Origin: Rapana venosa
Lineage: Eukaryota > Mollusca > Gastropoda > Neogastropoda > Muricidae
NCBI GenBank assembly: GCA_028751875.1
Contig: CM054155.1
Coordinates: forward strand, 57,821,760 to 57,885,759
DNA length: 64,000 nt
Direction: 5' to 3'
The notes below the pieces were generated by a model. It was not told where the DNA came from, ran no database searches, and saw only the letters and a program-made list of their open reading frames with translations. The position numbers and the translations under genes were made by a program. This document shows positions 20,764 to 31,619 of the stretch, in pieces; position 1 is the stretch's first letter, and the number at the start of each line of letters is the position of its first letter.

Positions 20764-21185
20764 TCAGGCTGTTTTGCTTTGCAATGGTTGTGGCTGTGGA
20801 TGTGGTTTTTTTGGCTTTTTGTTCCTTGCTGCGGTTTCTTGTCTTGCTGTTGCTTGCTGCTCATACTCTATAGCTGTATAACCAATTCCCATAGCTGTTA
20901 TCACCATATATTAAGTAAGACTGAATGTTGTTTTGGTGTGCTGTGTCTTTTTCTCGTGTTTCTTAGCATCTGTTTTTCTAATGTTCTCCAGATAAGATCT
21001 TGTGCTTTGCTTGGTTGCTAAGTTTTTCTGGTCGATTCATTCTGCTAATCTCTTGGCAGCTAATTCAACTCTCCCAGGTTCTTTGTTACAGATGTCACAC
21101 TTGTGAAAGGGAGAGGGTTGCTTCCTTGGTTCTTGACATTCTCCGATGTTTCCTGTTGGTTCGTGGCTGTGTCTGATTCCTCCAT
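20764..21185 (-). pseudogene. Small membrane protein remnant of the Polinton-type element
   Basis: Read on the minus strand, an acidic start (MEESDTATNQQETSENV from 21,185) is followed, after a frame change, by EPGRVELAAKRLAE and a stop, then NRPEKLSNQAKHK. The end is an open 47-codon frame (20,764-20,907) with a short hydrophobic VITAMGIGYTAI followed by a Lys/Pro/Gln-rich basic tail. A (D/E)P.RV..(G/A)KRLAE.NR helix, a single membrane segment and a charged tail is a layout I associate with short proteins of animal Polintons. The frames are broken at least twice. It lies opposite in direction to the polymerase remnant, as genes in Polintons often do. Confidence 0.4.
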
Positions 21186-21720
21186 CTTTTCACTTATGTG
21201 TTAAATTTTAATATGATTTAAAATGTTAAACATATAGCAGCTACTGGTGCAAACAGAGAACCAAACGGTAATAAATATCACAGGCCATTGTCTCCAGTGG
21301 GTTTTCTAGACAAAATAGGATCTTGGAGATGTCATATGCTAAGTCCAGCTTCTGAGTCACATTAAAGACCTACCTACAGAGAAAAAACTTAAAGCAGGCA
21401 GAAATAAGGTAAAATAATAAAAAACTAGAAAAAAAGAAGAAAAAAAAAAAAAAAAACAGAAAAATAATACAAACAAAGTGCTAAAAGTAAGAAAAAAACA
21501 CTAAAGATCTTGCCAAAAAAAAAAGAAATTTGAAAGAAAGAGGGCCAAGGAAAAAAAATAAAAAAAGAGAAAAGAGTATGAAAAAGGCGGACATTAACCT
21601 AAATCAAGATCAAAACAACAAAGAATCTGGGATAATGCGATATACGAAACTAAACGAAAAAATGAAGGAACCATAAAACATAATAAATAAAGGAACAGCC
21701 TCACCACTGACAATAAAGGA
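21186..21720. other. No gene assigned; A-rich DNA
   Basis: 21,230-21,360 has short minus-strand pieces (LAYDISKILFCLENPLET) that may be more decayed coding sequence. 21,390-21,600 is A-rich with poly-A runs. Confidence 0.35.
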
Positions 21721-22160
21721 GAAGACGCACCCCCCTGTGCACCTAACCAATCCCTTCCTCCGCCACCTACCCTCCCTTTCCCCTCCAACCTACTCCAACC
21801 ACATACCCTCTCCCTCTACCTCCTAACCAACCTCCACCAATCCCCACCTCCCCCCCGCCTCACCGACACCCCGCGTTCCTCCCCACCACCCCAACTCGCC
21901 TTACCACCCCCACCCCATAACCCCCCACTATACCCCCCCGCTAATCTGCCAACCCCACCCCAGACCCTTCTCCCGACATACCGCCACCAAAATCCTCCTC
22001 CCGACCCTCCACCCCCCCACATGCCCCCACAAACCCCGCCCCCCAAAACCACACCACTCCCCCCTCCCCCCTCCCCCCCCCCCCTAAAACCATCCACCCC
22101 GCCTCCCACTCTATCCCTCCCCCCACAACCCCTCCCCCCACCTCCCCCCCTCCCCCCCAA
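21721..22160. repeat. C-rich low-complexity tract
   Basis: cccccc, ccaccc and ctccccc dominate, with very few G. The glycine-rich 114-codon minus-strand frame is compositional. Confidence 0.8.
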
Positions 22161-22504
22161 TTAAATATAATAATATATAATTAAAGTTTAGGAAGCCTAG
22201 CCCAATACCCCTCCCCACATCCCACTAGCAAAACACCCTAATGCACCACGCCGAGCATACCTCCCTCTAATCCAACATACACCTGTCTTGTGGTGATTAA
22301 CAGCAGAAGCACCTGAATCAAAGTTATATATCAGTTCTAATAATGCATTTGTTTAACCACAAGCAGCAGAGAGAACAACTACTCCTCTACTCCAGTAGAT
22401 ACATCTCATGCAGTTTTAAATTTCTAACATAGACAAGAAACCAGTCAAAGTCCACAACAAAAGGTTCGTCCGCAATTCATGTGTCAATCTTTAACATATA
22501 TTTT
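22161..22504. other. No gene assigned
   Basis: AT-rich at first, then mixed sequence. On the minus strand short pieces are readable around 22,290-22,480, but no family is recognised. Confidence 0.35.
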
Positions 22505-22740
22505 AGTGTAAATTATTGTTGTTGTCTTGACTTTCTTTGATAGAGTTTTGTTTATAAGTTGTTGATGGGGAACTTGTTTTGTTTCTTGACAAGTTCTTAA
22601 TATAGTTCTTGTTTTAGTTCTTGATAAAGTTCTTTGATAATTCTTGGTAAGTTCTTGGTAGTATCTTTGTTATTAGTTGTTAATAAGTACTTCTAGGCAA
22701 GTTCTTGCTAAGATTTGATGATAAGTTTGTTAATAAAAGA
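22505..22740. repeat. Degenerate gttcttgataa tandem repeat
   Basis: agttcttgataa, agttcttggta and similar units recur about ten times with irregular spacing. Confidence 0.65.
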
Positions 22741-23546
22741 TCTCTCTCCTCTCCTCCCTCTCTCGGCACCACAGCAGGAACTTCCACAGTCTAGCTAGAC
22801 CATGTAAATGAAATATTAAACAGCACATCGTCACAGCCAATACGCAAAAGCCACGCTTCAACCGAGAGAGAGGAAAGACCGGTGTAAGGGTGAGCTTCAG
22901 TTACCAGGTCGTCATGCTTGAGTGATTCTTTTGTTGGGGGGGATCCTCGACAGGACCCTGTTTCTATTTAGAACCACATCATTTCGTTATCGGCACAGCC
23001 ACTGAGCATTTATGCATAATCGTCATTGAGAAGCTCGCAGATTCCTTGTGTTTTTCTAGGTAGGGTGAGAGTTGTTCGGACCTAAACAAACTATGCAAGG
23101 TACAGTAAGATAAATTTCAAACACTTTTTTTTAATGAAAAGCTTGCACTCTTCACTGCACAACTTCACACTGGAAATGACAAGACAAGCTAGGCTCGGTT
23201 GCTAACAACATAGAGTTCTGAGCGGAAATGTCGTCACTGTTCTAATCAGCTGATTCTCTCTATTCTTGAGATTGGGGAAAGTTAAAGTAACATGTCTAGA
23301 TATCTTACAGGGGGGGGGGGGAGGACCCCCTAGCTTTACCTATGAAATCACCCGTTTATTCAGAATTTGTCAAAGCTATTGACGCTAGTGTGTCATTCAA
23401 GCAGCGGGCGAGGTGGTGTGCTCCTACCCCTTTCATTCTCCCTTCTTCAACTTCTTTTTTCTGTGACCAGTATAGCATAAATACCCCATAATTTTTATAG
23501 TTTTACCCATCAAAAATAAATTAGTATTACTTTCAGATTAGTAGAT
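22741..23546. other. No gene recognised
   Basis: Non-repetitive, mixed-composition sequence apart from a poly-G run at about 23,310-23,321. It is a candidate place for the terminal region of the Polinton-type element, but no inverted partner could be found by eye. Confidence 0.35.
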
Positions 23547-23714
23547 AGATAGGGAAAAAGGGGCATTCAAATTGATGCCTAGTTTTAACTAAAACGAGAT
23601 AAAAAAACTCACGCACGTTTTGAGTCGATGAGGTGCAGCCGAATCGGCTCAAAGTTGCAGAGGTTTGGTAAAATTATCGGCAAAGGAGCTTGAATGCCCC
23701 TTTTCCCTATCTCT
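23547..23714. repeat. Imperfect palindrome at the end of the inverted LINE half
   Basis: The left arm gatagggaaaaaggggcatt pairs with ttgaatgccccttttccc of the right arm. An inner hairpin pairs gttttgagtcgat with atcggctcaaag. The palindrome spans about 168 bp. The equivalent at 39,926-40,097 has a different right arm. Confidence 0.65.
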
Positions 23715-23715
23715 G

Positions 23716-25490
23716 GTGGGTATACATAGCTTCTGGCCATTCTTTGGTGTCGTGAATCTTCTGACAAAGTTCTGTGAATCGCCTTGCTGTTTCATTCTCT
23801 CATTTTTTATGAGTTCATCTGGGATGTTATCGATTCCAGGGGACTTCCCCTTCTTCAATTATTTAATAAATGTGTCTACTTCACACCTTAGTATTGGTGG
23901 GTCTTTAGCTTGGTGTTCAGGGGGTTGTCAGAGGGGGGGGAGCGTAGTGGGGGGGTGTGGGGTGGGGGAGGGGGGGGGCGGGGGGGGGGTGGATGTGCTA
24001 GTGCGTAAATATACAATCCCTCACAGTATTCCGTCCAGCGTTAGGAGATTGGCATTGCTTTCCGTTAAAAGATTTCCCTTCTTTGTCTTCAATGACAGAG
24101 GCTTTAGGCTGAGTGGTTTTAGTTAGTCGAATTTCAGAGTGTTGTATTTTTTCTGTTTTCCCTTGCTATTCCATCCAACTCGATGCAGTGGCATTGTTCT
24201 TACTATCCATGCTTCTTTGCTTCTCTCAACTTTTTCCACACTTCTCTCTGTTGGCTATCCCTGTATTTGTTGTTGTTATTCTTGACTGTGAAAACTTATG
24301 TTTCTTAAGCTCACTTCTTTTCACAAATCAATAACCTCATTTGTCACCCAGGGTTGTTTTATCTATTGTTCTGCATCATCCTAATGTTTTTCTTCTGGCA
24401 GCTGGTCAATTGTACACTTCTATTGATGTTGTTGGCTTAGTGAGTCCACATCATTGTTTATGGCTGTGAGTGCGGCGAACTTTCCTCCAAATGTTGGCTG
24501 GAAGATCTCAAACAACCCCTACTGATGGGGTCTTTGAGTTTTTCCAGATCAAGACTAATGCGTGTTAATTTTGCCTGTTGTTATGCATTCAGTTTCAGCT
24601 TGAATGTTGGTAAGTACAAGGACGTGGACACTGCCAGTTTCAGCTCCTGGAATGTTCTTGTGTTTGCCTTGTTTATGCTGATTTGAATCTTTGGGGTGAC
24701 AGAATGTAGTCAACTTTGATGTGAATCAACCAGTTGGTGAGTGCCAGGTTTGATGTCAGATGGCTTGTGAGGGTGGAGTGTGTTAGCCCAAGTTAGTTTG
24801 TGCTTCTGTGCGAATTCCAAGCAGCTGCTGTCCCTCATTTCTTTGTTTCTCCTGTCCAAAGCGTCTGTGGTCCTACCCAGGTGTCATAGGCATCAGTCCC
24901 CACCTTAGCTTCCAGTTGCCTTCCACAATAAGAATATCTTTTTTGGGCGTTTGGAGATGACATTTTTTTTAAGTTGTTCATAGAATTCTTCTATCTGGGC
25001 ATCATCGTAGTCAGATGTTGGAGCATACACTTGAATGATGGTGAGATCTGGGTTTTGCAGAAACTCTGATTGAGAATGAGTCTGCTGGATACAGGTGCAG
25101 CTGACGATGCTTGACACAACTCTTTCCTGACAATGAAGCCAACTCCGAGTTGATGTAGTTTCTCTTCTCCCACTGTACCATATCTTGTGGCTGTCTTGCG
25201 TGGACTGTTTCTCCGAAGCCAATCCAGCTGACTTCCGCAAGCCCAGGTGTCCCAATTATATCTTTTAGTTTCATTCTGTGAGTTTCCTGTACTCAACCTG
25301 TTTGGTTTGGAGTCCTTGCATTCCCATGTTACGATTGGTTACTCCTTTATTGGAAGCTTTAGAGTTGGTTCTGCTCAAGTACGCACTTCTCACGTCCCAC
25401 CCTGGAGGCTTGCAGTGGGTAGCGCGGTCGTTGTTGATCCGGGCCTCGACCGATCGGCATGTTTTTCTTTTTGTTTTTCTCATCATAGTC
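23716..25490 (-). pseudogene. LINE 5' half, inverted: endonuclease and start of RT
   Basis: Minus-strand frames, read from right to left, give an N-terminal region (25,271-25,486, ending QTKQVEYRKLTE). They continue with an endonuclease (25,011-25,274: LAEVSWIGFGETVHARQ; 24,905-25,255: LTIIQVYAPTSDYDDAQIEE and FYEQLKKN). The last part is the entry to the reverse transcriptase (MKKGKSPGIDNIPDELIKN, near 23,800-23,858). The VYAPT...FYEQL pattern is that of apurinic-type endonucleases of LINEs annotated in invertebrates as craniofacial-development-protein-2-like. Frames change several times and a poly-G field at about 23,930-23,990 interrupts it. The 3' half lies just to the right in the opposite orientation. 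Confidence 0.75.
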
Positions 25491-25639
25491 CCATATGCAA
25501 GTGGCTTGAAGAACTAGTCGCGCCCCATCTCCTCTCCAAGAACTTCCTACTGTTGATAAGAATTCACCAGCCCCTCACAACGTTTCCGCCGCCATAGAAG
25601 CGGTTACCGGTGTGGGTGGGTTAAGGACCCGACCACAGA

Positions 25640-27055
25640 AGTGAGAGTGAGTGCCAGTTGAGGACCAGTGCAATCACCGTCCCTCCCGAGGGATGCAACT
25701 CGCCAGGTTTTACTAAAGGACACAAACCACTCCTTAAAAAGAATAATGGACACAGTCTCTTGTAAATATCCCCTCACCAAAGAAAAGGAACCACAAGCCA
25801 ATGGCCAGAACTACAGAACCATCAGCTCATAGCATCCTAGCAAGATCAAGCTGCGGGTAGTCCTCAACAGACTGAAAAACGAAGCGGAAAAACTCCTGGC
25901 AGAAAACAACCGGCTTAGACCAATATGCAGCACAATGGAACAAATTATCAATCTGAGAATTCTTATAAAGAAACATCTCCACCACCAAAAAGACTTGTAT
26001 CACAATTCAAGAACTTTATAAAGGCTTTGACAGAGTATGGGCATGACGGGCCTCTGCAAGTACTCAAGGCACTTCAACATTGACAACTGCTCATTGAAGT
26101 CATCAAGGCACTGTACGAGAACAGCAAGAAGTGCAGTTTTCATGAACAATCACATGGCGCGTTCTTCAAGACCACGTTGGGGTCCGCAAGGCTGCCTTCT
26201 CTCACCTGTACTTCTTCAACCTCTTCCTCGAAAACATCATGACAGGACCGCGCAAAAAACCACCACACTTCCATCTCCATTGGTGAAGGACCCCTTGCAA
26301 CCTCAGATTTCAGATGACATGACCTCAATCAACAAGAACTGCAAACCTCAGCAGATAGTCTATCAGAACGAGCGAGCGCATACGGCATGGGATCATTGGT
26401 TCAACAGCGCAAGTAATGAAACAGCACGGAAATAAAGATGAATGATAAAAATGAAGAGGTGAGCCAATTCAAATACTTAGGCTCCAACCTAACACAAGAG
26501 GGCCCATCAAACAATGAAGGAAAGCTCGCATGCAACAGCAACATCTGCTCTAGCCAGACTCGCGAGATCATCAGAAGCAACAACAATCATCTTCTGCACC
26601 AAATACCACCTCTACAAATCCCTTCGTGATAGATCTATCCTCCTATAATGTCTGTGAATCATGGACGTCTGTCAGCAGATCACAGAGGAGAATCCAAGTC
26701 ATTCAGAACAAGTGCCACAGAAGACATCCTCAAATATCATACAAAGAACACAAGAACCACTCTATGTGAATAGAAGAAAATCAAAAGCTTGTGGGCCCCT
26801 AAGAACCTTTGCTCTCCACCAGTAAAGAGGAGAAAACAGCTGTGATTTGGTCACACCACAAACACAACACCTAGCAAAAACCATCTTGCAAGGAACAGTC
26901 CAAAGGCAAGAGAAGAAAGGCAGCCAAAAGAAATCATAGGTGTTTACATCAAAGACTGGACCCGACCAACCCCAGCAACACCTTCCTACAAACACACACA
27001 GGATCATGAAAGCATAGAAAAAGATCTCTGTTGCTCTTCTCTCCATTCCCCCTAC
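25640..27055 (+). pseudogene. LINE 3' half: reverse transcriptase to C-terminus
   Basis: Plus-strand pieces in changing frames: QNYRTIS followed by a stop and HPSKIKLRVVLNRLKNEAEK (about 25,810-25,895). MEQIINLRILIKKHLHHQKD is near 25,935-25,995. FFKTTLGSARLPSL near 26,164-26,205 sits where the palm QG.LLSP motif belongs; in another frame this reads PQGCLLSPVL. The C-terminal part includes FCTKYHLYKSL near 26,590-26,625. YRTIS, the NLRIL helix and (R)QGCLLSPVLF are standard landmarks of non-LTR reverse transcriptases. The sequence passes 26,342, the end of the duplicated block, without a break and ends near 27,050. Frameshifts and stops make it inactive. Confidence 0.8.
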
Positions 27056-27069
27056 GTCTTTGGGACATG

Positions 27070-27765
27070 GATGAGTGAGTGATGATAATACTTTCTTGAA
27101 AGCTCATTACTTTGGGATGTTTTTCACGTATGTTGGTAGCATGTTCCAGAGTAGGCTACCTGAAATGTGAGGCTTGATTTATAGAGGTCAATTCTAGTAT
27201 TGGTAATATGAATTTTGGTAGATGTCTGGAAGTCATATGGAATTTAGATTGAGTGTTAGTGGAGCTAGAACCCATCAAACATAACGCATGAATATCCTTT
27301 ATTCGGGTAAACATATCTTTAACGAAGAATCTCGAGTTTGCATAGATCTGCTACGGTTAAAGTAGAAGAATATTAGAACTGAGCTCATTGAGTGCACGTA
27401 TGTAATCTATAGAGAGGTTCTAGAATATTGGCACTGGCTGTGTCAAAAAGGGTAGACAATAGTTGAATTGAAGATAAAATGTAACATGTAGAAAATAGTT
27501 TTTCCTGGCATGTGTGTATGATAAAGTGTTTGATTTTGCATAGTTGGTATACTTGTTTGGAGGACTGTAGCACAATTTACTTTTATGTGTGCCATCCATG
27601 ACAGATTGTTGTCAATCACAATACCTAGTAAGTTTATTGTGTCAACTTCCCTCAGTGATTCATATTCATGAATATTGTGGAAGTCCTAGTTGTCATGTTT
27701 TGTCTCTTTGTCTTGTTGTAATAGGCATTACTTTGGTCTTTTGAGGGTAAAGTGGGGTAACACAG
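27070..27765 (-). pseudogene. Second LINE, C-terminal region of reverse transcriptase
   Basis: The minus strand reads SKQVYQLCKIKHFIIH and EPLYRLHTC in one 62-codon frame (27,385-27,573), preceded by a TTICHGW stretch and followed, nearer 27,100-27,210, by RIDLYKSSLTF. The sequence K.(V/I)YLLCKIKH, then (N)LEPLYRLH and a late TDLYKSSF-like block is a pattern I associate with the thumb and C-terminal region of CR1-like non-LTR elements. The upstream catalytic part is absent: a CA microsatellite starts at 27,766. It is tail to tail with the plus-strand LINE ending near 27,055. Confidence 0.65.
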
Positions 27766-27965
27766 ACAGACACACACACACAGATGCTTCACACCCACAC
27801 ACATACATTCACACACAAAGATACACACATACCCACACACACACACCCACACACACACACACACACACAAACACTCAAACACTACACACACACACACACA
27901 CAGCACACACACACACACACAACACACCCCACACACACACCACACACACACACACAGACCACACA
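27766..27965. repeat. (CA)n microsatellite
   Basis: Long cacaca run with acaca/ccaca variants. The histidine/threonine frames are artefacts. Confidence 0.9.
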
Positions 27966-28110
27966 CAAGTAGAGATCAATGACAGGCAGAGCGACTCACC
28001 CAGGCTGCAGAGGCCTGTCACCAAGCGGAACAAACAGGCTAGCCTGAGAGCCCTGCTGACAGAGGACCCTCCTCATCGTGATCCTGCCCCGCCACAAGGT
28101 CAACCGTGCC
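27966..28110. other. Non-repetitive island between microsatellites
   Basis: About 140 bp of balanced sequence. The plus frame reads RPVTKRNKQASLRALLTEDP without stops, but the frame is shared with flanking repeats, so coding is unproven. Confidence 0.35.
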
Positions 28111-28560
28111 TTTGTGTTGTGTGCTGTTTTTGTTGTTGTTGCTGTTGTTGTTGCTGTTGTTGCTGTGCTGTTTGCTTGTTGTTTCTGTTGTTTCTGTTGT
28201 TGTTGCTGTTGTTGTTTTGTTGTTGTTGTTGCTTGATGCTGTTTGTTGTTGTTGTTGTTGTTGTTTGCTGTTGGAGTTGTACTTGTGTTGTAGTTGTGCT
28301 GCTGCCTGCTGTTTTGTTTGATTGCAGATGTTGCTTTTTGTTTTTGTTGCAGTTGTGTTGTGTTGCTGCTGTTTTGTAGCTGTTTTTGTTGTTGCTGTCG
28401 TTGTTGTTGTTTGCTGTTTGTTGTTGTTGTTGCTAGCGCTGTGTTGCTGTCGTTTGTCGTGTTGATGTTGCTAGTCGTTGTTGTTGTAGTTGTTTGTTGT
28501 CGTTGTTTGTTGTTGTCCGTTGTTGTTGCGTTTGTTGTTGTTGTTTCATACATTTGTGTT
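28111..28560. repeat. Degenerate (TTG)n tract
   Basis: ttg with ctg, tgt and ttt interruptions for about 450 bp. Confidence 0.85.
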
Positions 28561-28609
28561 CGCTCCTCAGCTACAGCTCCAAAGGTTCACCAGCAGCCAT
28601 CCTCTGCAC

Positions 28610-30335
28610 CCCCCACCCCTCACACACAACACACAGACATACACACAGACAGACAACACAGACATAACACCACAGACATATCACACAGACGGAATACTCA
28701 CAGACAGAACACAGGACATACCAACAGTCATACAGACACAGACAACACACACAGACATCAACACACAGCCACACACACACACACAGACACACAGACATAA
28801 CTCACAGTACATACACACAGACATACAGACACAGACACACAGACATACACACAGACATACACACAGACATACCCAACATACAGACAACAGACACACAGAC
28901 ATACACACAGACATACACACAGACATACAGACATACAGACACAGACAACACAGACACACATAATCAGCCACACACACACACACGCAGAACACACACACAG
29001 ATATACAGACATACAGACACAGACACACACCACATACAGATCACAGACACACACAGACACAGACACACACAAATACACAAAATACACACAGACACACACA
29101 GACACACCAGACAAAGGACACACACACAACAAACACACAAACACAACTCTCGATCCACCAAACACCAACCAAACCACCGCCAACCCGCTCCCTACAGCCA
29201 CACCCCACACACACATACTACAGACAGCACACAACCCACACACACAGACACACACCCACACACCAGCCACCCACAGCCCACAGACACACACACATACACA
29301 CACACACACCCATACACACGACACACACACAGACACACAACACACAAAGAATCACACACACACCACACACACACAGACACACACAACATTACACAGACAC
29401 CCACAGACACACACACCACACAATCAAGTACACAGAACACACACAACAGACACGACGACACACACAAGACACACACACACACACCAGACAACACACACAC
29501 ACACAACACACACACACAGACACACACAAACAGACACACCCAGACAGACACACACACATACACCACACAGACACACACAGACCCACCCAGACACACAGAC
29601 AGACAGACACACACACACTACAGACACACACTTCAACACACAAACAGACTCACACACAGACACACACCACACACACAGACACACACAACACACACACACC
29701 ACACAGACAACCACACACAACACACACACACACGACAGACACACACACACAAGACACACAAGGTTACAACCGACACACACAAACACAGACACACACAGAC
29801 ACACCCACACACACACACACACATAAAAACACCCACACAGACACACAACACACACAGGCACACACAGACACACACACACACAGACACACACAGACACAGA
29901 CACAGACAAACACACACCACACAGACACAACACACAGCCACAGACACACACAGACACACACACACACACCACACACACAAGACACACACAGACACACACA
30001 CACACACACAGACACACACACAGACCACAAGAGAAAACACACACACACAGACACACAAACACAGACCACACAACACAGCAACACAACGCACACATACAGA
30101 GACCAAACACACACGCGCACAGACACAAACACACACAGAGACATACAACAACAGACACACCATACACACACACACAACACTCACAGACACACACACACAT
30201 ACACACATAAATACAGACACACAGATATACAGTCACAGAACCACCACAAATACACACAGACACACACACACATACAAACACACACAACATCAGACACCAG
30301 ACACACAGACAACAGACACACACACACACACACTG
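28610..30335. repeat. CA/CAGA microsatellite field, 1.7 kb
   Basis: cacaca, cagaca and acacacc units without other content. The cysteine/valine-rich minus-strand frames of up to 301 codons are artefacts of the repeat. Confidence 0.9.
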
Positions 30336-30500
30336 ATAACTCCTATCTTAACCTATGGGAGCAGAAAAGTTTGGTTTCCTTGTGGTTTTAATGGGAACAG
30401 AATTTCTATTGATAAACTGTTCAGGCTGCTGACAAATCAATGTGTCATTTCAAACCAAGCATCGACTGGCAGATCAAGTTTGAGTTTATTAAGTCCATAA
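30336..30500 (+). pseudogene. Possible LINE RT thumb fragment crossing the copy-2 junction
   Basis: A frame of about 55 codons starts [15 protein letters not shown], passes SIDKLFRLLTNQ and ends LSLLSP with a stop near 30,500. [11 protein letters not shown] motif followed by a KL helix resembles the thumb region of CR1-like reverse transcriptases. The frame enters the duplicated block at 30,438 without interruption. The assignment is tentative. Confidence 0.35.
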
Positions 30501-31093
30501 CTCTCTATGCACCTGAACAGAACTTTCCGTAAGCCATAAATCTGGACCAATAAACATAGCACTAGCCTGATCAATCAGCTAGTAGAAATGAAGTAAGAAA
30601 ATATGCATTACCGAATATCGCACGTTATTGTTCATAGAAAAGTGCGCTCAGTGACTAAACCATCAAGCCGCATTGCTACGATTCCTTCCATACTTTCTCT
30701 GGATGATCAGTACACATTGGTGTTTTGTTTCTGCTTCAAGAGAAGAAAGAGCTTCTTCTTGTTCATGGATGGGATTACTATTACTGGAAAGACCTCGTGA
30801 CGTTGAGCCGCTGCCGAGTTTGCTATTGCATTCGGAACAGTGGCGGTGACAATGACATTGGAAGGGACATGTTCCAGTAATAAAGTCAACTGCTTCCTAG
30901 ACCCCCACAGCTGACACAATTAGCATCCCTTCAATCTACACACAATGAACCCTTTTGCATTCTATACACAGATGTTGTACTGCAAAGACAATCTATTACT
31001 AGACTTACTGAATGAATATCATAAAAATTACACACGACATTTTTTAAACAGTATAAAAGAAAATGACGACCGCTAAATAACCTAAAGTTCCTA
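30438..31093 (+). other. Copy 2 of the unassigned left end
   Basis: Same as 14,059-14,714, including the 65-codon frame, here at 30,603-30,800. Confidence 0.3.
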
Positions 31094-31619
31094 GTGCACC
31101 AAATCCTAAGCCTCTTAATGATAATGCTAATCACCTTTCTTGACAAACATAACACAGATGGCAGCATGACATTTGAGCACAACAGCAAAGTAATAACAAA
31201 TGCAGGCGTTAGGTACAGATCAGCATTTACTGTGTTTGAACTCTATTACTACAGGACAGCAACTCTGTCTACAGCCGCAGCAGGAACAGGCATTGCTCTC
31301 TTGGCTACTGGAATTGCTGCTCCTGCAGTCAATAGCATTTGGGCTCTGTTTCAATAACAGCAGACCTGTTCATTGTCACATCATCTTTCGAAGAAGTTGC
31401 GGTAAACTAGAAAACATGATGCTGTTGTGTGCTTACATTACCCAAGCTAAGCTCATTCAGGCGCATTATTAGCAAACTCTAACAGATTCCACAATAACAG
31501 AAGAGGAGTTCAACGCACTTCAGGAATGACTACGATGACTACAAGCGATCAAAAGTTTACCCTCAAGAACAAAGAACACAAAGCTAAGCCTGTGGACATT
31601 GACTCAATTAAAAAGGAAT
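31094..31619 (+). pseudogene. Copy 2: small Polinton-associated protein remnant
   Basis: Carries the same frameshifts and the same in-frame stop as 14,715-15,240, so the gene was already dead before the block was copied, if the copying is real. Confidence 0.45.

Larger units (their letters stand above)
14059..26342 (+). repeat. Duplicated block, copy 1 (12,284 bp)
   Basis: Matches 30,438-42,726 in direct orientation with an offset of 16,379 to about 23,625 and 16,384 from about 23,910. Where compared, the sequence is identical, including a 23-base G run, poly-A tracts and every frameshift. Visible differences fall only in about 23,628-23,905. The left edge adjoins a CA microsatellite and the right edge falls inside a LINE that continues normally past 26,342. 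Confidence 0.95.
26343..30437. other. Spacer between the two block copies (4,095 bp)
   Basis: Holds the LINE 3' half remainder, a second LINE on the minus strand, CA, TTG and CAGA repeats and a short LINE-like frame at its right end. These are annotated separately. Confidence 0.9.

Noticed and set aside
21816..22160. Glycine-rich structural protein on the minus strand
   Set aside because: Poly-C/CCACC composition accounts for it; it has no start context and no conserved motif, and it is duplicated with the block.
14059..23546. Terminal inverted repeats of the Polinton-type element
   Set aside because: I compared both ends by eye and found no convincing long inverted pair. The element's limits therefore remain undefined.
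29424..30329. 301-codon cysteine/valine-rich frame resembling a cysteine-rich peptide
   Set aside because: TGTGTG repeats translate as CVCVCV. No signal peptide or cysteine framework is present, so it is not a conotoxin-like or metallothionein-like gene.
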